Below, one piece after another: positions 50,747 to 63,330 of a DNA stretch of 64,000 bases. The DNA is taken from positions 20,184,891-20,248,890 of the forward strand of contig VZSR01000520.1 of the NCBI GenBank assembly GCA_013398615.1, read 5' to 3'. The stretch comes from Brachypodius melanocephalos (taxonomy: Eukaryota; Chordata; Aves; Passeriformes; Pycnonotidae). Below the pieces are notes generated by a model. That model was not told the origin of the DNA and made no database searches. It was given only the letters and a program-made list of their open reading frames with translations. The translations under genes were made by a program, and so were the position numbers. Each line of letters begins with the position of its first letter. Position 1 is the stretch's first letter.

Positions 50747-50882
50747 TCAGCGCTGAGCCATGCTGTGTCGCAGAGTCACAATGTCAGTAGGGAAGCAGTC
50801 TTTTAGCAGGATACCACGCTCACGATGGCAGTCCAGCTCTTCAATAAATCCGTACCAGTAGATGACTAATCCAGGGCCAAAT
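50747..50882 (-). CDS. CDIN1: CDIN1 (C15orf41) terminal coding exon, C-terminal 44 residues
   Basis: On the minus strand a pyrimidine-rich tract ending in GATAG (AG at 50883-50884) precedes an open frame. After one base that completes a split codon, it reads FGPGLVIYWYGFIEELDC and continues through a GILLKDCFPTDIVTLRH-like end to a TGA stop at 50747-50749. This matches the C-terminus of CDAN1-interacting nuclease 1 as I remember it from human (GPGLVIYWYGFI, ELDC, RERGILLK, CFP). CDIN1 is a PD-(D/E)XK-type nuclease family protein that binds codanin-1, and variants in human cause congenital dyserythropoietic anaemia type I. The catalytic D/E-x-K residues lie in upstream exons outside this window. 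The exon is too short and lacks an initiator ATG, so ORF calling misses it. The end (SMAQR) appears slightly longer than human. Identity is firm. Confidence 0.95.
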
Positions 50883-53800
50883 CTATCAAACAAAAAAGGA
50901 AAATGAACTTATGTAACTGTGTTAGGGGAATTTCAATTTCCCACCTCTGTGATTCCAACACAAATCTGGTAACCTCACTCCAAAATTGGAGCGAGTATTT
51001 AACTTCCATTTAATTTTCAAGTTTGGAATGTGTAATTGATAGATGGCAATAGTACCTGATTCCATGAATAAAAATGCTATTTAGAGACTCATGGAATCCA
51101 CACCAGAGTTTCAGTTTTTTCTTTTGAATATTCTGCATATCAGTAAAAAATACCTATGTATTAAATATTAAATAACATTCAGTAACTCTGATATAGAGAG
51201 AAACTTCTTTTGACATGCACCTTACTCTTTTAGATTTATGTACGCAAACATTAAAGACACAAGGGTTTACACATGAGCCAGTTCATTCAAACTATAATAC
51301 CATAAAGATAACAATGAATCCTTAAAACATAATCTCTACAATGAGCTATTATTCAGGTATTTATTAACATAAAGCACAATTCAGAAGAAACACAAAGTTT
51401 GTGTTGTAATGGCTCTGAAATGTGCCTCAGAAATTCCTCAGATATTGCTAACTCTGACTGATCCCCACTAGGCAATCTCAGGAAGTAGCCCCATGGACTA
51501 TTTTACCCATCAGGAAGTTCAGACCTTCAGGCTGGGTTCATAAAGAAGTAATCACTATCAATCACTGTGTACTGTGATATGTTTTGCACATCAGTTTCAC
51601 GTTTTTCCTACTGAGAGCACTTAATTAAAGGGCAGCACTACTTCTGGTGTAGTGTTGCAGGAATTTTACAGTGGAATCATAAATTATGAATGTTGGGTTA
51701 GTAAAAGGATGTCTAAAAACAGAACTGCTTTCTGTAGTCTAACATTACAGCAGTCTGTACAACATTAGGCCAAAAAGCTTTTTCTTTCCTTGATTTATTA
51801 TATGCTGTAGTGAACTTGCCAAAACCAACAGTGCAGGATGAGCTGTTAGGTACCGTCTGTACAAGAAAAAGTTCAATAGAATGTCATGTAATGGTTTATA
51901 TGCAGAGATGTACTCAGGACTCAACCAATATGGTAGCCAATTTTTGTTAACGTTTAATTATAATAAATATGTGCTGGGGGGAGGCATGGTAACCTAAATG
52001 TCCACTGAGCAGACAATACAAGCACTCATGACCATGGGTAGTGCCAGACTGGCTTCAAGAGGGTGGTTTCTTTCCAGCAATGCGGAGAAAACTCTATTTG
52101 ATGTGCTCATGTAATGGAATAGGCATCAAAGGAAGAAGAAACTCCTGTGGCTTCCTCCTGCAGTTTCAATTAGATGCGGTACTCTTTTGCCTGAAACTGC
52201 TGCAGAGCATTGTAACATTTTGGTCTATGGCTGCTACTCTTCAACCTCCAAGTGGCCACAGCTCAGCAGCAGAGTAGATTACCCTCAGCATAGATAAGGC
52301 CACACTGGCAAATGTGCTTTTTGCAACTGAAAGGTGATACTCAAAAGTTGAAAGGTTAGAACTCTGACACATCTGGTTGTACTAGCTAACATATCCTAAC
52401 AAGTCTGGCAATAAATACAGGACAGACTAAAAAGTGGCTAATATGAAAGACGATGCTGCCTATACCCAATTCCTAATTTTGTCTGGCTTGCCAACAACTT
52501 CAGCTTCTATGGACTTCTTTCCATTGTCCTTTGCTTAAGCGCCTGTGGGGCCAAAACGTGCAGAACCTCACAGTATCTGCAACTTTGGACACCCAAGCAG
52601 GAGTGAGGGGCCAAGGTAAGTGAGGCCAAGGACTGATGCTCACAGCCTCTGGTGAGAGACAGCAGTTTGCTGATCCAGGAAGGGCCCCCACTTTTGTTAC
52701 TTCACAGACTACATAACTGTTCCCACACCAAGCAAAATATAGAAATGGGTAATTGGCTGGGGATGTACTTACGTACGAACCCAAATTATTTTAAAAGCAA
52801 AAATCCTCAGAAGATAGGGAGCAGACCTTACATTTCTAATGGGCTATTTTGTGCAAGGCAGAAGGTATGAAATGTATGCAAGTTACTTATTATGAGCACA
52901 TGTGCCAGGTAAAATCCTGATGCTAATGAGCAGCTGCTCACCCAAATTCTGAAGGGCTCACTTTGCTGCGTGGCAGTCTGAATTCCTCATCCACCATAAA
53001 ATGCATGTGGAACTGTGCTTAAGTAATTTGTTATTTTTTGAAACTGTAATTTTAAATAAAATTACTATTTTGAGACATCTCAAAAGGCTAATTTATGTCT
53101 TGTGAGCAAATCTGCTCAGCTCAAGCACAATTTTTGAGGTGCTTAAAAAATTACGTTCAGAAATACCAAATTTGATAATAAAACTGTATACAAGAACATC
53201 TGCAGACTGTTAATGGCAAGACCAAGTACATCTTTGGCATGAAAACATCCATCAATCCTGCTTCTGACTGGGGTGTTACAGCAAAACTGTTTTGCCCTGT
53301 GCTGTCTAGGTTGCACTTTTTCAGCCCTATTGTGTCATTCGTTCTATTATAGCTCTGTATCATAAAGATCATGTGTAAAAACCCATGCCATACTTTTGTT
53401 TACTGCACTTAAGCGCAGTACTTAAAACCAAAATTAACTTGTTGGCACATTAAGCATTTGCCACTGACTATCAGGAACTCCTGCTGCTAAGTGTTAATTT
53501 CTCTCTCATTAACGCCCAGAGTTGGCCAACCACAAACAACGCCACTGGTTAATTACTGCTGCCTTAATTTGAAAAGACACTTAACCTTTTTGCGTAAGGG
53601 GATGAGACAGGGAAATATAACCTAAAAGTAAAAACCATACTTTTTAATTTGACTCTTTCCCAAGTGGATATATGACACCCTGAGGAATGAAAGTCAGTGC
53701 CGTGAATTACAAAGTAAAGCTACAAATTGATTTCTTGTATCAGTTGGAACACTGAACGAGTTAAGTGACTGGCTGTCGTTTACTCAAGAGAATGAACTAA

Positions 53801-55312
53801 AATGACAGAATGCATACTTAGTACTGCTATGGAAAGGGGACACATTCAGTAGCTCTGAGGAGCATAGAAAAACTTTGAATGTACCAATTGGTTCTAAAGC
53901 TGTATAGATACAAGACAGGCCAGGTTATCTTATCTCATATGAAAGACACACTGGAGCAGGTTTAGGCTTAAATTGAAAATCCATCTTAGAATGTACCAAA
54001 CTGTTGGACTCCTTTTTTCTTCTTGCTCAGAAAAAACTGTATAAATCCCAGAAAACATGCTTGTATTTCTTCTCTCCATCTTTAGTTGTTAGGTGTGAAA
54101 TGCTTAGGTGTGAAGGAACGTGTCCAAAAGTTATACAAAACTGTAATTTTAGCTGTTGCAGTGAATGTACTGCTTTTAGAACTTTACTTTTATTAGGGGT
54201 TTCTTTTTAAAGCTGAAAAGAAATCCAAGTAACTAAGGTTTGGTTGATTCCATGCAGTAAAAATAAAGAGGAAATACAGAGGCAAGCTTCCTTCAGAACA
54301 TAATAAACATAGCAAATGAAAATCATCCACACAGGTTGCATCAGTTTACTTAAAAATCAAGCAATAAATAGGTAGGTACCATTACATAAATCCTGGTTTA
54401 GTCAATGTCCAATTCTGACTTTAGAAGTTGTCCCTGACTACAAGGCAGCCAAAGCCAACTCAGCTGCACCTGGGGTACGAGAAGTGCCAAAGGGAGGCAC
54501 AGAGGCTTCTGACCCCAAGGCATGGCAGGTGGAGAGCAGCATTACAAAAGCTCGTGGATTGCTTTAGCCTAATTTAGGCTTGATACAGGTGACTAAATTT
54601 AGTCTAAGTACTAAAGGCAGCACATGGCATCTTTCAAAGACCCAACTGAAGCATTTGAGATAGAAAAATACAGTTTGAGTATGCTTAAATACAGTTGCAG
54701 TCTCGACAAGTTCTTTAGATAAAACTTACATCTGACAATACTACTTTCTCTAAGTAAGTCAGGTTTGCACTCATTTCAGATTGTTCAGAGGAACTCTGTA
54801 TTGGTTTAATCAGATAAATTTTGAAAGGAAACCATAGCTAAAGTGGTTAATCCTGGGATCCTAACCTGATAATCCTGGGACACTGAGTTTTGTCCTGGAA
54901 AGGAGTTTCACAGAGATATACTGTAAAGCCAGAAGGCAAAATTCAGATAACCCAAAGCCAAATAGTTTTGTCTTAAGAAAAAAAACCAACCTAGCAACAA
55001 CAATGAACTAAGGGATCACTTAAAAAAAACAAAAGGAATGAAAACAACTAAGTAAAATATGAATCTAGGTTTAACTTGCCCTCCAGTTGAACCAGTTTTG
55101 TGCTAGAACAGAAAAAAAAGACTTTTATTTATTTATCAAAGTGGCCTAGTAGGCTCACACATATTCTACTTCACTTCAAGAGAAACTACTTTCTAGTACT
55201 GTCTTTTCTTCTGGAATGTCTGTGTGAGGTCCATACCAACTTCTAAGGATTTGCCTAGACATGTGGCAGTTGTGAGGTGATTTTTTCACCATCAGAAAGC
55301 CTTGCATGTGGT

Positions 55313-55342
55313 TTTATGAAAAATGCATTTATGAAAAATGCA
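55313..55342. repeat. 15-bp perfect tandem duplication
   Basis: Two identical adjacent copies of TTTATGAAAAATGCA. Confidence 0.95.
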
Positions 55343-56611
55343 TTTTCAACATACTGCTTGATACTGAACAGAAATGTAAAAGAACTTGGAATTGTTTTTA
55401 TATAAATGTTCACTTCATTTATTATTAGTCTATTTGTTATACATGTTCTATGTGCATCTCAGCATAATGTAAATAATTTGAATTCCAAAAGATTCTCGTA
55501 AGAAAATGCTGGCATATGAATTATTATTTCTAACATGCATGCATTTAAACAAATATTTTATCAAATGGATTCAGCCAAATATTCATGTTACAAAAGCATA
55601 ACAGTCTTCCTGGTTGGTGATTTAATTATCAAGGTCACACCTGAATGTGTCTTTTAAGAACTGCATTCTGGTCCCTCATTTTTCAATGCCAGCTAAAAAG
55701 CTGGCTTTGTGTCCTTGTTTTTCTTTTTAAATATGGAGCAAACCAGAGCATTACCATTTGCACAGCAGTATTGTTTTCTGGGAAAGGAGAATTACAAAAG
55801 TTCAGAAATAAATTATTACATTCTAAGTCAATTTAACATCATTCTTCAGAATCATAGTTGTGAGTAAAAAGGTTTTACTTGCAGTACTAATAAACTTTGA
55901 AGATAAAATAATTAAGCCCCCCCCATAATAAGTTTACTGTTTAAGGACACTCAGCTTTATTTTAGCGTTCTTGTAGAAGTATCCTTTTTATCAGTGGAAG
56001 AAATTTAGAAATTGGCAGAGCTAGGCTAGTAGGCAACAACTACAGACCACATTTTCGAATAAGGTCAGTTGGCATAAATCAGCCAACTTCCTTATGTCTA
56101 GACCAGTTTACTGCTGCTGATGACACAGCATTATATATCTTGGCAAACATTTAAGATCCACTGCTCAGAAATGTACTTCGATTAGCAAGAAACTTTCCAC
56201 TTAAACATCTACTGCAGTCCTAATTCAGAGCAGTTTCTAACAAGGTATTTTTTTCTACCATTCATTTACACAGAGCTTTAAAATCAAGTGAAGGTATTTG
56301 TGCATGAAGACAGCACATTTTAAAAACTTTGAATGCAACTTAAAGATAATGGTGGGGTTTGATCATTCCTGTCAGTTTTCCAATCCTCCGCACAATTTTG
56401 TGATCCAGTGACACACACACAGCACCTTATTTGACTTCACCAAACTTTTGGTTGAAAGGAGTAAAAAATCCAGTACTTTGGAAATCAAGTAACTGAATGA
56501 TAATATTTGCTTTAAGAATCTGATCCTTAACCTGTAATCCATAAGGCTGCAATATTTTTGTGCCCAACTCCCTTAAGCTACTTCACACTGAATTCCTACC
56601 ATAGCAGGTGC

Positions 56612-56633
56612 AAAAAAAAAAAAAACAAAAAAA
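56612..56633 (+). repeat. A-rich tract
   Basis: About 14 A, one C, then 7 A. Low-complexity DNA, possibly the remnant of a poly(A) tail, but no retrogene body is recognisable to its left. Confidence 0.7.
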
Positions 56634-58038
56634 TTGCTTGCAAATGCGGCTCAAGGAAATTTAACAAGTTCTGATCACATACTTGTAAAGATAAGAGGAA
56701 ACTTGTCCATGGCATGAACAAGTACTACATCATGCCTCACATACAGACACTACCAGCATAATATGTCTCAAGGATCCAAGTTCATGCTGCTTAAGGTAAA
56801 ATTAAGCAAGTAAAACCTAATCTGCTTTAAGCTTTGATGTTACCACAGTAGTTGGGGGAGGTCTTATTTTTACTGAAGACTAATATTTTGTGAGACTCCT
56901 GTTTACAAGGAGGTTTTGACTCAAAAGTGGGAATTTCTTTGGGCTGAGAAAGGTAAGCATTTCCATGATTGCCAAAAACTGGTATTATATGGAAGTTAAG
57001 AGTTCAGGTGAAAAAAAGGTGGATGGAAACTAATATCAGGCCTCTCTCTCTCCAGTTACACCTCATTCAGATGTGATTAAATCTTAATGAACTTTTTTTA
57101 CACTAGTTATCTTTTTACCTCTGCAATGAGACTGTTAAAGCTTCAATCAAATAGCAGCATTTAATCAAGCTTATAATATGTATTAAGTCCTTCTGGCATT
57201 TCAAAAAATAAAAACAAATCAAGTGATATTTATGTGGACATAAGGAGGCATTTAAAATATTTTAGAATTTTCCATAGCACAGTTTTAAATGCATATTAAT
57301 AGACTTCACCAGAAACTGTGGAAGTCGCTGTCATTAAAATATTATAAATACAATATAACTTTTAGCTGCATAATACATTTTTAATAAACAAACTGTCGAA
57401 ACACATTCTTCACTTACACTTCTTCATTCAGATCTGAGTACTGTTCTCCAGGCAAATAAAGGATTTTTATAATCCTCAATGACAAGTTAGGCTTTTTTTT
57501 TAAATACAGTTCTCATGGAAATTAACTTTTAAAAAGTATGATTAAATAACATTAAGGCTACAGTGATTTACAAGGATCAAGGCTTTCTAAGTGAAGACTG
57601 ATGCAGTGAGTGAGAAAGAAAACACATACTGGCTTCAAGGCACCTTGTCATGAAGAGGAGAGAGCCTTGAGTGAACTTCAAATTTCTCAATTTCTGTTGG
57701 TTCATGTCCTAACATCTACTAAAATACACGTATTTTTTTCTTTTATTTATTAGCAGTATTCCAGATGCTCAGCTCTCAAGCGATTGTGTGTACTTAAGGT
57801 ACAACGTGTTTTTCTTTCAGTCTCAGCATGTTCAAAAATCAGATAGATGCTTTCTCTGCACATCAGACAGTAAGGTTTTGTGCTCTAAAAACACACTACA
57901 AGGTGACCCTATGCCTGCACTGCAGGATTGGGCTGATCTACTGAAAATTAACATGATACTCACATCAACATTTTAGAAAAGAGATTTTTAACCCTCATAC
58001 TGCTGGACTGGTTCATGGAAATAATGGCCATGTTTTTT

Positions 58039-58175
58039 TCTGAGACTCATAGAATGGTTTGGGTTGGAAGGGACCTTAAAGATCACCCAGTTCCAAGTTC
58101 CTCTAATGCACCCACAATGTCCTTGACCTTCTGGGCTGTGAGTGCACACCAGTGGCTTTTTCTGGCTCTAGGGGG
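58039..58175 (-). mobile_element. CR1 LINE fragment, 3' end, internally deleted
   Basis: The plus strand reads ATAGAATGGTTTGGGTTGG followed by AAGGGACCTTAAAGATCACC. This is the reverse complement of the conserved avian CR1 3' terminus, so the element lies on the minus strand. After about 50 bp it jumps to sequence resembling a more internal part of the CR1 3' region (CCTTCTGGGCTGTGAGTGCACACC), which implies an internal deletion. CR1 is the dominant LINE of birds; short 5'-truncated copies like this are inactive. Confidence 0.85.
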
Positions 58176-58858
58176 GATCACTTGGGTATGCATCTCGGAA
58201 AACGATGCATTTTGGCTGCCTGGGAAGATAGTGCCAGTATCTGGCTAAAAGAGATAATAGTGTTCCAGGTAAGTTGTTTGGTAACTTGGGGATAAATGCA
58301 ATATTCTGGGAAATACAAGGATAATACATTAGTTAACCATTTCAATACAGGGCAAAGTCACTTCAGGTACCCTGGATGACGGAAATAACTAAGCAAAAGA
58401 AGCTCAACCAAAAAACCCTAGAATCTGAAAGGCATGGTAGAAGTAAAGCTTTCTACAGCTTCTTCAGAAGCTTCAAAATTTCCATTCTGGTGGAGAAAGT
58501 CTAATATTCTATTGTGTATTATGTGTGGCATCATGTATTTGTCTTTCATAACTCAGGGTTAGCACACTTTTACTATCCACTGTTTTGCAAGTCCATGATT
58601 GTGTTCCTGTTCAAAACAGCAACACTCTTCCAATCCTAGTACATGCAATTTGAGGACTAGTTTACTAAAGCAGTGCTGCTTTTATTTTAAGTTGTGCTAC
58701 TTGTATTTACCAGTTAGTACATTACGAGAATGGAGGTACTCTTTGAATAAGCAGGGAACAAAGATGGTTGCTTGCACTGCAGAACTATTCCACATATTGT
58801 TGCTGAAAGCATCACTTTCTGATTAAATCCAGGCAAGGAATGTTGCTTCTTGAGGTAC

Positions 58859-58897
58859 TTTCTAAAGGAAACTGAGGTACTCAGTTTCCTTTAGAAA
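58859..58897. repeat. Perfect 18-bp-arm hairpin with 3-nt loop
   Basis: Arm TTTCTAAAGGAAACTGAG (58859-58876), loop GTA (58877-58879), then its exact reverse complement (58880-58897). GAGGTACT also occurs as a direct repeat at 58852-58859 and 58874-58881. The 36 paired bases are perfect. Confidence 0.95.
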
Positions 58898-60756
58898 ACA
58901 TCATGCCATTATTTTGCTCTCCAGAGACTGTTGATGCAAGGCCACTATTGTTTGATTCTGCACATTCGAAGCTGTGGATCAGTGTTGAGAGGAGTTACTG
59001 AAGTTATTTCAAACATTTTGTTAAACTCACGGCAGCCTTCCCAAAGGAATGCTTGGCTGCAAACTACCTCTTATCCTGGGTGACAGAAAACATGAGTACT
59101 GTTAGACTGAAGTCCAGGCAGCCACAAGTGCTGGTCAACTCATGTTGCCACTAGGTGATTAACAGTTGTTTATTTTTAGGGCTGAAAGTAATAGGCCATC
59201 CTAAGGCCAGTGCAAGATGATATCTGAATAATCTGTGAGTGCCTCATAGTTTGCAGCAATCCTTTCTTTCTGTGCAGCCGTTTATCTGGTGTCAGTGCTC
59301 ACCAGAAAGATAGGATATGCCAAAAGTGCATTTAACCAAGGAGGAAGAATTGCTCTTACAGCATTAGGTTTTTGTGTAAAAATTATTGTAAAACAGAACC
59401 AAACTAATCAGAAAAGTTGCTCAGCAAATTTTGAGGGCAGAAATGTTGATAAATAAAGGCAGTATATACCTGTGTTTAGTATTTGCAGAGCATAAATCCT
59501 GTAGCCAGCATTAAAGCTATCTCAAGACATTTTGAATGAACGATTAAACAATTCTGTCTCTTCAAATCCTTATACTCAAATATGCAATAAAATGAACAAT
59601 GTAACAGATGAATTAGCAAACGGAGGACAGCTCATCTGTGCTTCCAACTTCCCAGATCAGAGAATTAGAAGACCATAGTAAATCACACTGAGTATCTCCA
59701 CACAATGCTGCTTAGCAGTTAACTACCAAACATGCTATTGTCCATAATTGACAGGCAGAAGCATTTTATGTGTGATGCTGTACTTAAATTTACTGTCTCT
59801 CAAAATGTAAGTCACCTATCTGTATGAAGCAGGGAACAGATGAAAAAGGAAGTGAAATGTCTGCTGCCCATTACTGTGGCACCTGATGCCCACCCAGAAG
59901 GAAGGCAAACACCTCCTCTGACCTTGAATATTCTCACTGTCTTTGGAATCCATTGGCAAACTTTAATTGTGCCTGGCACACACTTATTCTTAATGCCTGA
60001 GGCTCCTCAGCTTGTCTCTCAGTTGATTCGCATATCCAGCGTCTGTTCAATCAAACAGATCCTGCCCCACTTCATATTTGAAAATAATTTGGGATTTAGT
60101 TTCTATTCAGAAAGGAGTGCATCCTGAAAAATATTCAGTCTCCCAGAAGATCTATTTTCACACGGTGAATGCTGGAGACTGTTTCAGAGACTCTAGAAGA
60201 CCACCAAAGCAATCTGTAGTAAGTGTTACATTCATTATTAGGTGAAATAAGTGCATAACTGGGGATGAGCAAAGAAATCTACTTCCCCTTTCTGCCTTCT
60301 CTCTTCTTAACTATTTATTCAACCTACACATAGAGCTCTACTGCATGCATCTTCTGAAAAATTAATGTGATTTAGATTTATTTACAAGTTATTTACTCCT
60401 TCTCAGTATATACCAACACTAAACCCAATTGCATTGCAGCTTTCTTTGCTAACTATGCACTGAACTTTTCTGCGCTCACCATCAAGGTACAGAACTATGT
60501 TCAGAAGGAAGACATAAAAATGTACAGTGTAATTGAGTCCAGGAGGGAGAGGAAGAATCAGGAGAAAATTCTATCACTTGTGAAGTTTTAAAGCAATGGC
60601 AGACTAGTTGAGTTAGCCAGTGACTTATTACAATCCATGCCTGATGAGAACTGAGGCAGAAGTCTGCAACACTGTAAAATCATATAGTATTAACATTTTC
60701 CTTCATACAAATACATGTTGAAAACAGTGGAAGACAGCTGGACTACATATTCTTGT

Positions 60757-60866
60757 ATTCCTTTCCTTTCCTTTCCTTTCCTTTCCTTTCCTTTCCTTTC
60801 CTTTCCTTTCCTTTCCTTTCCTTTCCTTTCCTTTCCTTTCCTTTCCTTTCCTTTCCTTTCCTTTCC
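60757..60866 (+). repeat. (CTTTC)n pentanucleotide repeat, about 21 perfect copies
   Basis: A perfect run of CTTTC units from 60761 to 60865 with slight extensions at each end. It is pure pyrimidine on the plus strand and a mirror repeat, so it can form intramolecular triplex (H-DNA). The KGKER-like open frame on the other strand is an artefact of the repeat. Confidence 0.98.
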
Positions 60867-63171
60867 CTTTTTTGCCATACAACTGTTAGATTGCTAGAAA
60901 AATGAACATTTTTGGTTGGCAGACATCTAAGGGCATCAAAGACAGAACTAGCAGTCTCATTTCAAACAAAAGAGAAAAAGTGTGACCTATTGAGCTGCTA
61001 GTCCTGTTCAATTTCTGTTCCCTTTAAGACAAAAGCAAAACTAACAGAAAATAAAAGTAACAACAAGAAGAAAAATAAATACCACTTTTCCCTTCAAAGA
61101 TAAATTAAGCTTGAGTAAGCAGCTTGAAACGCCATGAATAATGAGTTTTACCAACTTTTCTGAGACTTGGCTAACTTCCACCTCAGCACAGCCACTTTGT
61201 TGTTTTTTGGTTCTTACATTGCATAAAAGCTCAGGGTAAGTAAATTAAGTGATAAGATTAGTATCTGTTCTGACCAGCTGTCTCTCCCTCTCCCTTGTTA
61301 GCCAAAAATAGCCATTTTTTGTTGGTTGTTTTCTAAAGTGCTTATTTTCCTGTCTTATCCTTATATTTGTGATTGCAATATCAAAAAACACCATGAGTTC
61401 AAAACATAAGGAAGGATAGCAGTTTAAAATAGTTCCTGAATTCCACAGGAACCTCTCAAGAAAAGCTGTCTCTCATAGAAATCCACTTGTCAGGAACAGC
61501 CATAATGCAGCTTAAGGAGAGGTGCTGACATAAGGTTTCCATCTGCTCCAACCTCAGTACAGATTACTGAATATGTTGAAGACACCTTCAAGTTGAACTG
61601 AGTAATGGAAGAGCAATATAGACAATAAAAAGATTTTCTTGTCAGTCCCCTCAGTTTATAGCACTCTTGCAAAAGAGGTGAGGGTCTTCCTGTCTGTTCA
61701 AGCTAGACCATTACTAACTGTAAAACATTAAAAAATCCCAACCAAATCCCAAAAACACACACCAAAAAGAGGAAAGTAGAGTCAATAAATAAGAGAGAAG
61801 AGAGAACAACGCCACCTCATTTAACACTCAGTGAAAATTTATGCAGTTTCAATTACTACAACTTCTAGGATCTCTCTGCATCAACTACTGACTTTTGCAA
61901 AGATTTCAAATGTCTTTCTGAACCCTTGAGGTATCACCTTTTTACAAATCAGTATTTCTACGCTGGAGGCAACTTCGTAGTTTGTAGGTTTGTGCACAGC
62001 AAACTAGTATACCTCAGTTAGATATCCCATATTACTACACACCAATCCAAATATACCCAGCAAGTCTGGCACCATTCCCCTGAAGGATGAGATGAATTCT
62101 CAATGGTATTTGGAGCTTTGCAGTACTAAGTCTTTGTTATGCAGAATTACCTAGTGACAAAATTATTTCCATCAGGCTAAGTGATGCAAACTGATTATCA
62201 CTTGAAATAGTGTGGTATATTCTGCCCTGGGTACAAAAACAAGCTGCCCAGTCATAAAAACCAGCTGCTCTAAAGTCCTTCTCTGCTCAGAAGTAACATG
62301 ACATCAAGATGTATAAATTGATGCAGATTTGTATGCATTTTCCCCCCCTCCAAGCCTCCCTAGGCCTAAAGCATTAGGATGAACTGCTAAAGGAAAACTT
62401 GCACAGGTATTGCATTTTTGCTGAGGGCAAATAGGACTTCCAGTTTGAGGTCTGAATATCTCTGTTTCCACAGTTGCTAAATCCACATTAACATTTTTAA
62501 AAGCTATTTCTAAAGCCATACCAATAGATTAAGCATTATTTTTAGTTAAGTTCAAAGAGAAGAAGAAGTACAGCTTTGCCTGTTCTACCTGATTTCACTA
62601 TGGCAACAGCAGAAAAATGCTAAATTCAAGAGATTAAGAGAACTATAATTCCAGCTGAACCAGCAAAAATAAGAATTAAAAATTAATTTATAATTTCTTG
62701 ATTACCTACAGGCACTTTTGAACCATTCTTTAATTAAAAAAAAATTAAGTCAGACCACATAGAAAATGATAGAAATGGTATAGAACAGCTTCTCTTTGCT
62801 TAAGTAATGTTTCCACTTTAATGTACTTATTTGCTCTCATCTGCTTAACACCACCAATGTTTAGTACAGTGCAAATTTATGGAAATCTGACTTTAAAGAG
62901 CTTTGTGGTACTGAGTGATTTTTAAATTTTTGATATACTTAAACTGAAGTGCCTTGATGAGATTCTGCAATAAATGAAATAAAACTCAGTAGCATGTAAT
63001 GATGTCTTGTGACATGCTGTGAGGTAATATAGGCAGTAACATGTCATCACTGTGGGTAAAATAATCTGAATGCTTTCATTTTGGTTTATTTTGCATAGAA
63101 GTCTGTCCTATGACTATAAAAAACTATGAATAAAATCTGATAGATCTTTTTCCCCACGAGCAATTAAGACA

Positions 63172-63189
63172 ATTCTGCAATTGCAGAAT
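63172..63189. repeat. 18-bp perfect palindrome
   Basis: ATTCTGCAATTGCAGAAT is its own reverse complement, with no spacer. Function unknown; it may be chance. Confidence 0.9.
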
Positions 63190-63330
63190 ATCCTACTTAT
63201 ATTTTGCAGCAGTTGCAACATTTATGTTAGGAGAAACCAAACTGCATTCCTCTTTTAAAAAAACTAAACAAACCCAAACCAGATACTATATTTAGATTGC
63301 TACTGTGTAAATGCATAATTTAAAAAAATC

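Larger units (their letters stand above)
50883..63330 (-). other. CDIN1: Last intron of CDIN1 (3' part)
   Basis: From the 3' splice site at 50883 rightwards no further CDIN1 exon was recognised. The residues expected just before the terminal exon (human: ...FWSYWNR) were looked for on the minus strand and not found. CDIN1 has very large introns in human, so a final intron of more than 12 kb is reasonable. The sequence is AT-rich with small repeats, an internally deleted CR1 (58039-58175), a perfect hairpin (58859-58897) and a (CTTTC)n tract (60757-60866). No nested gene was seen. Confidence 0.8.

Noticed and set aside
60690..60878. KGKER-repeat peptide
   Set aside because: Direct translation of the (CTTTC)n repeat from the opposite strand.
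50883..63330. Search for a second CDIN1 exon
   Set aside because: The sequence expected before the terminal exon (coding ...FWSYWNR) was not found on the minus strand; the exon is probably beyond the right edge.
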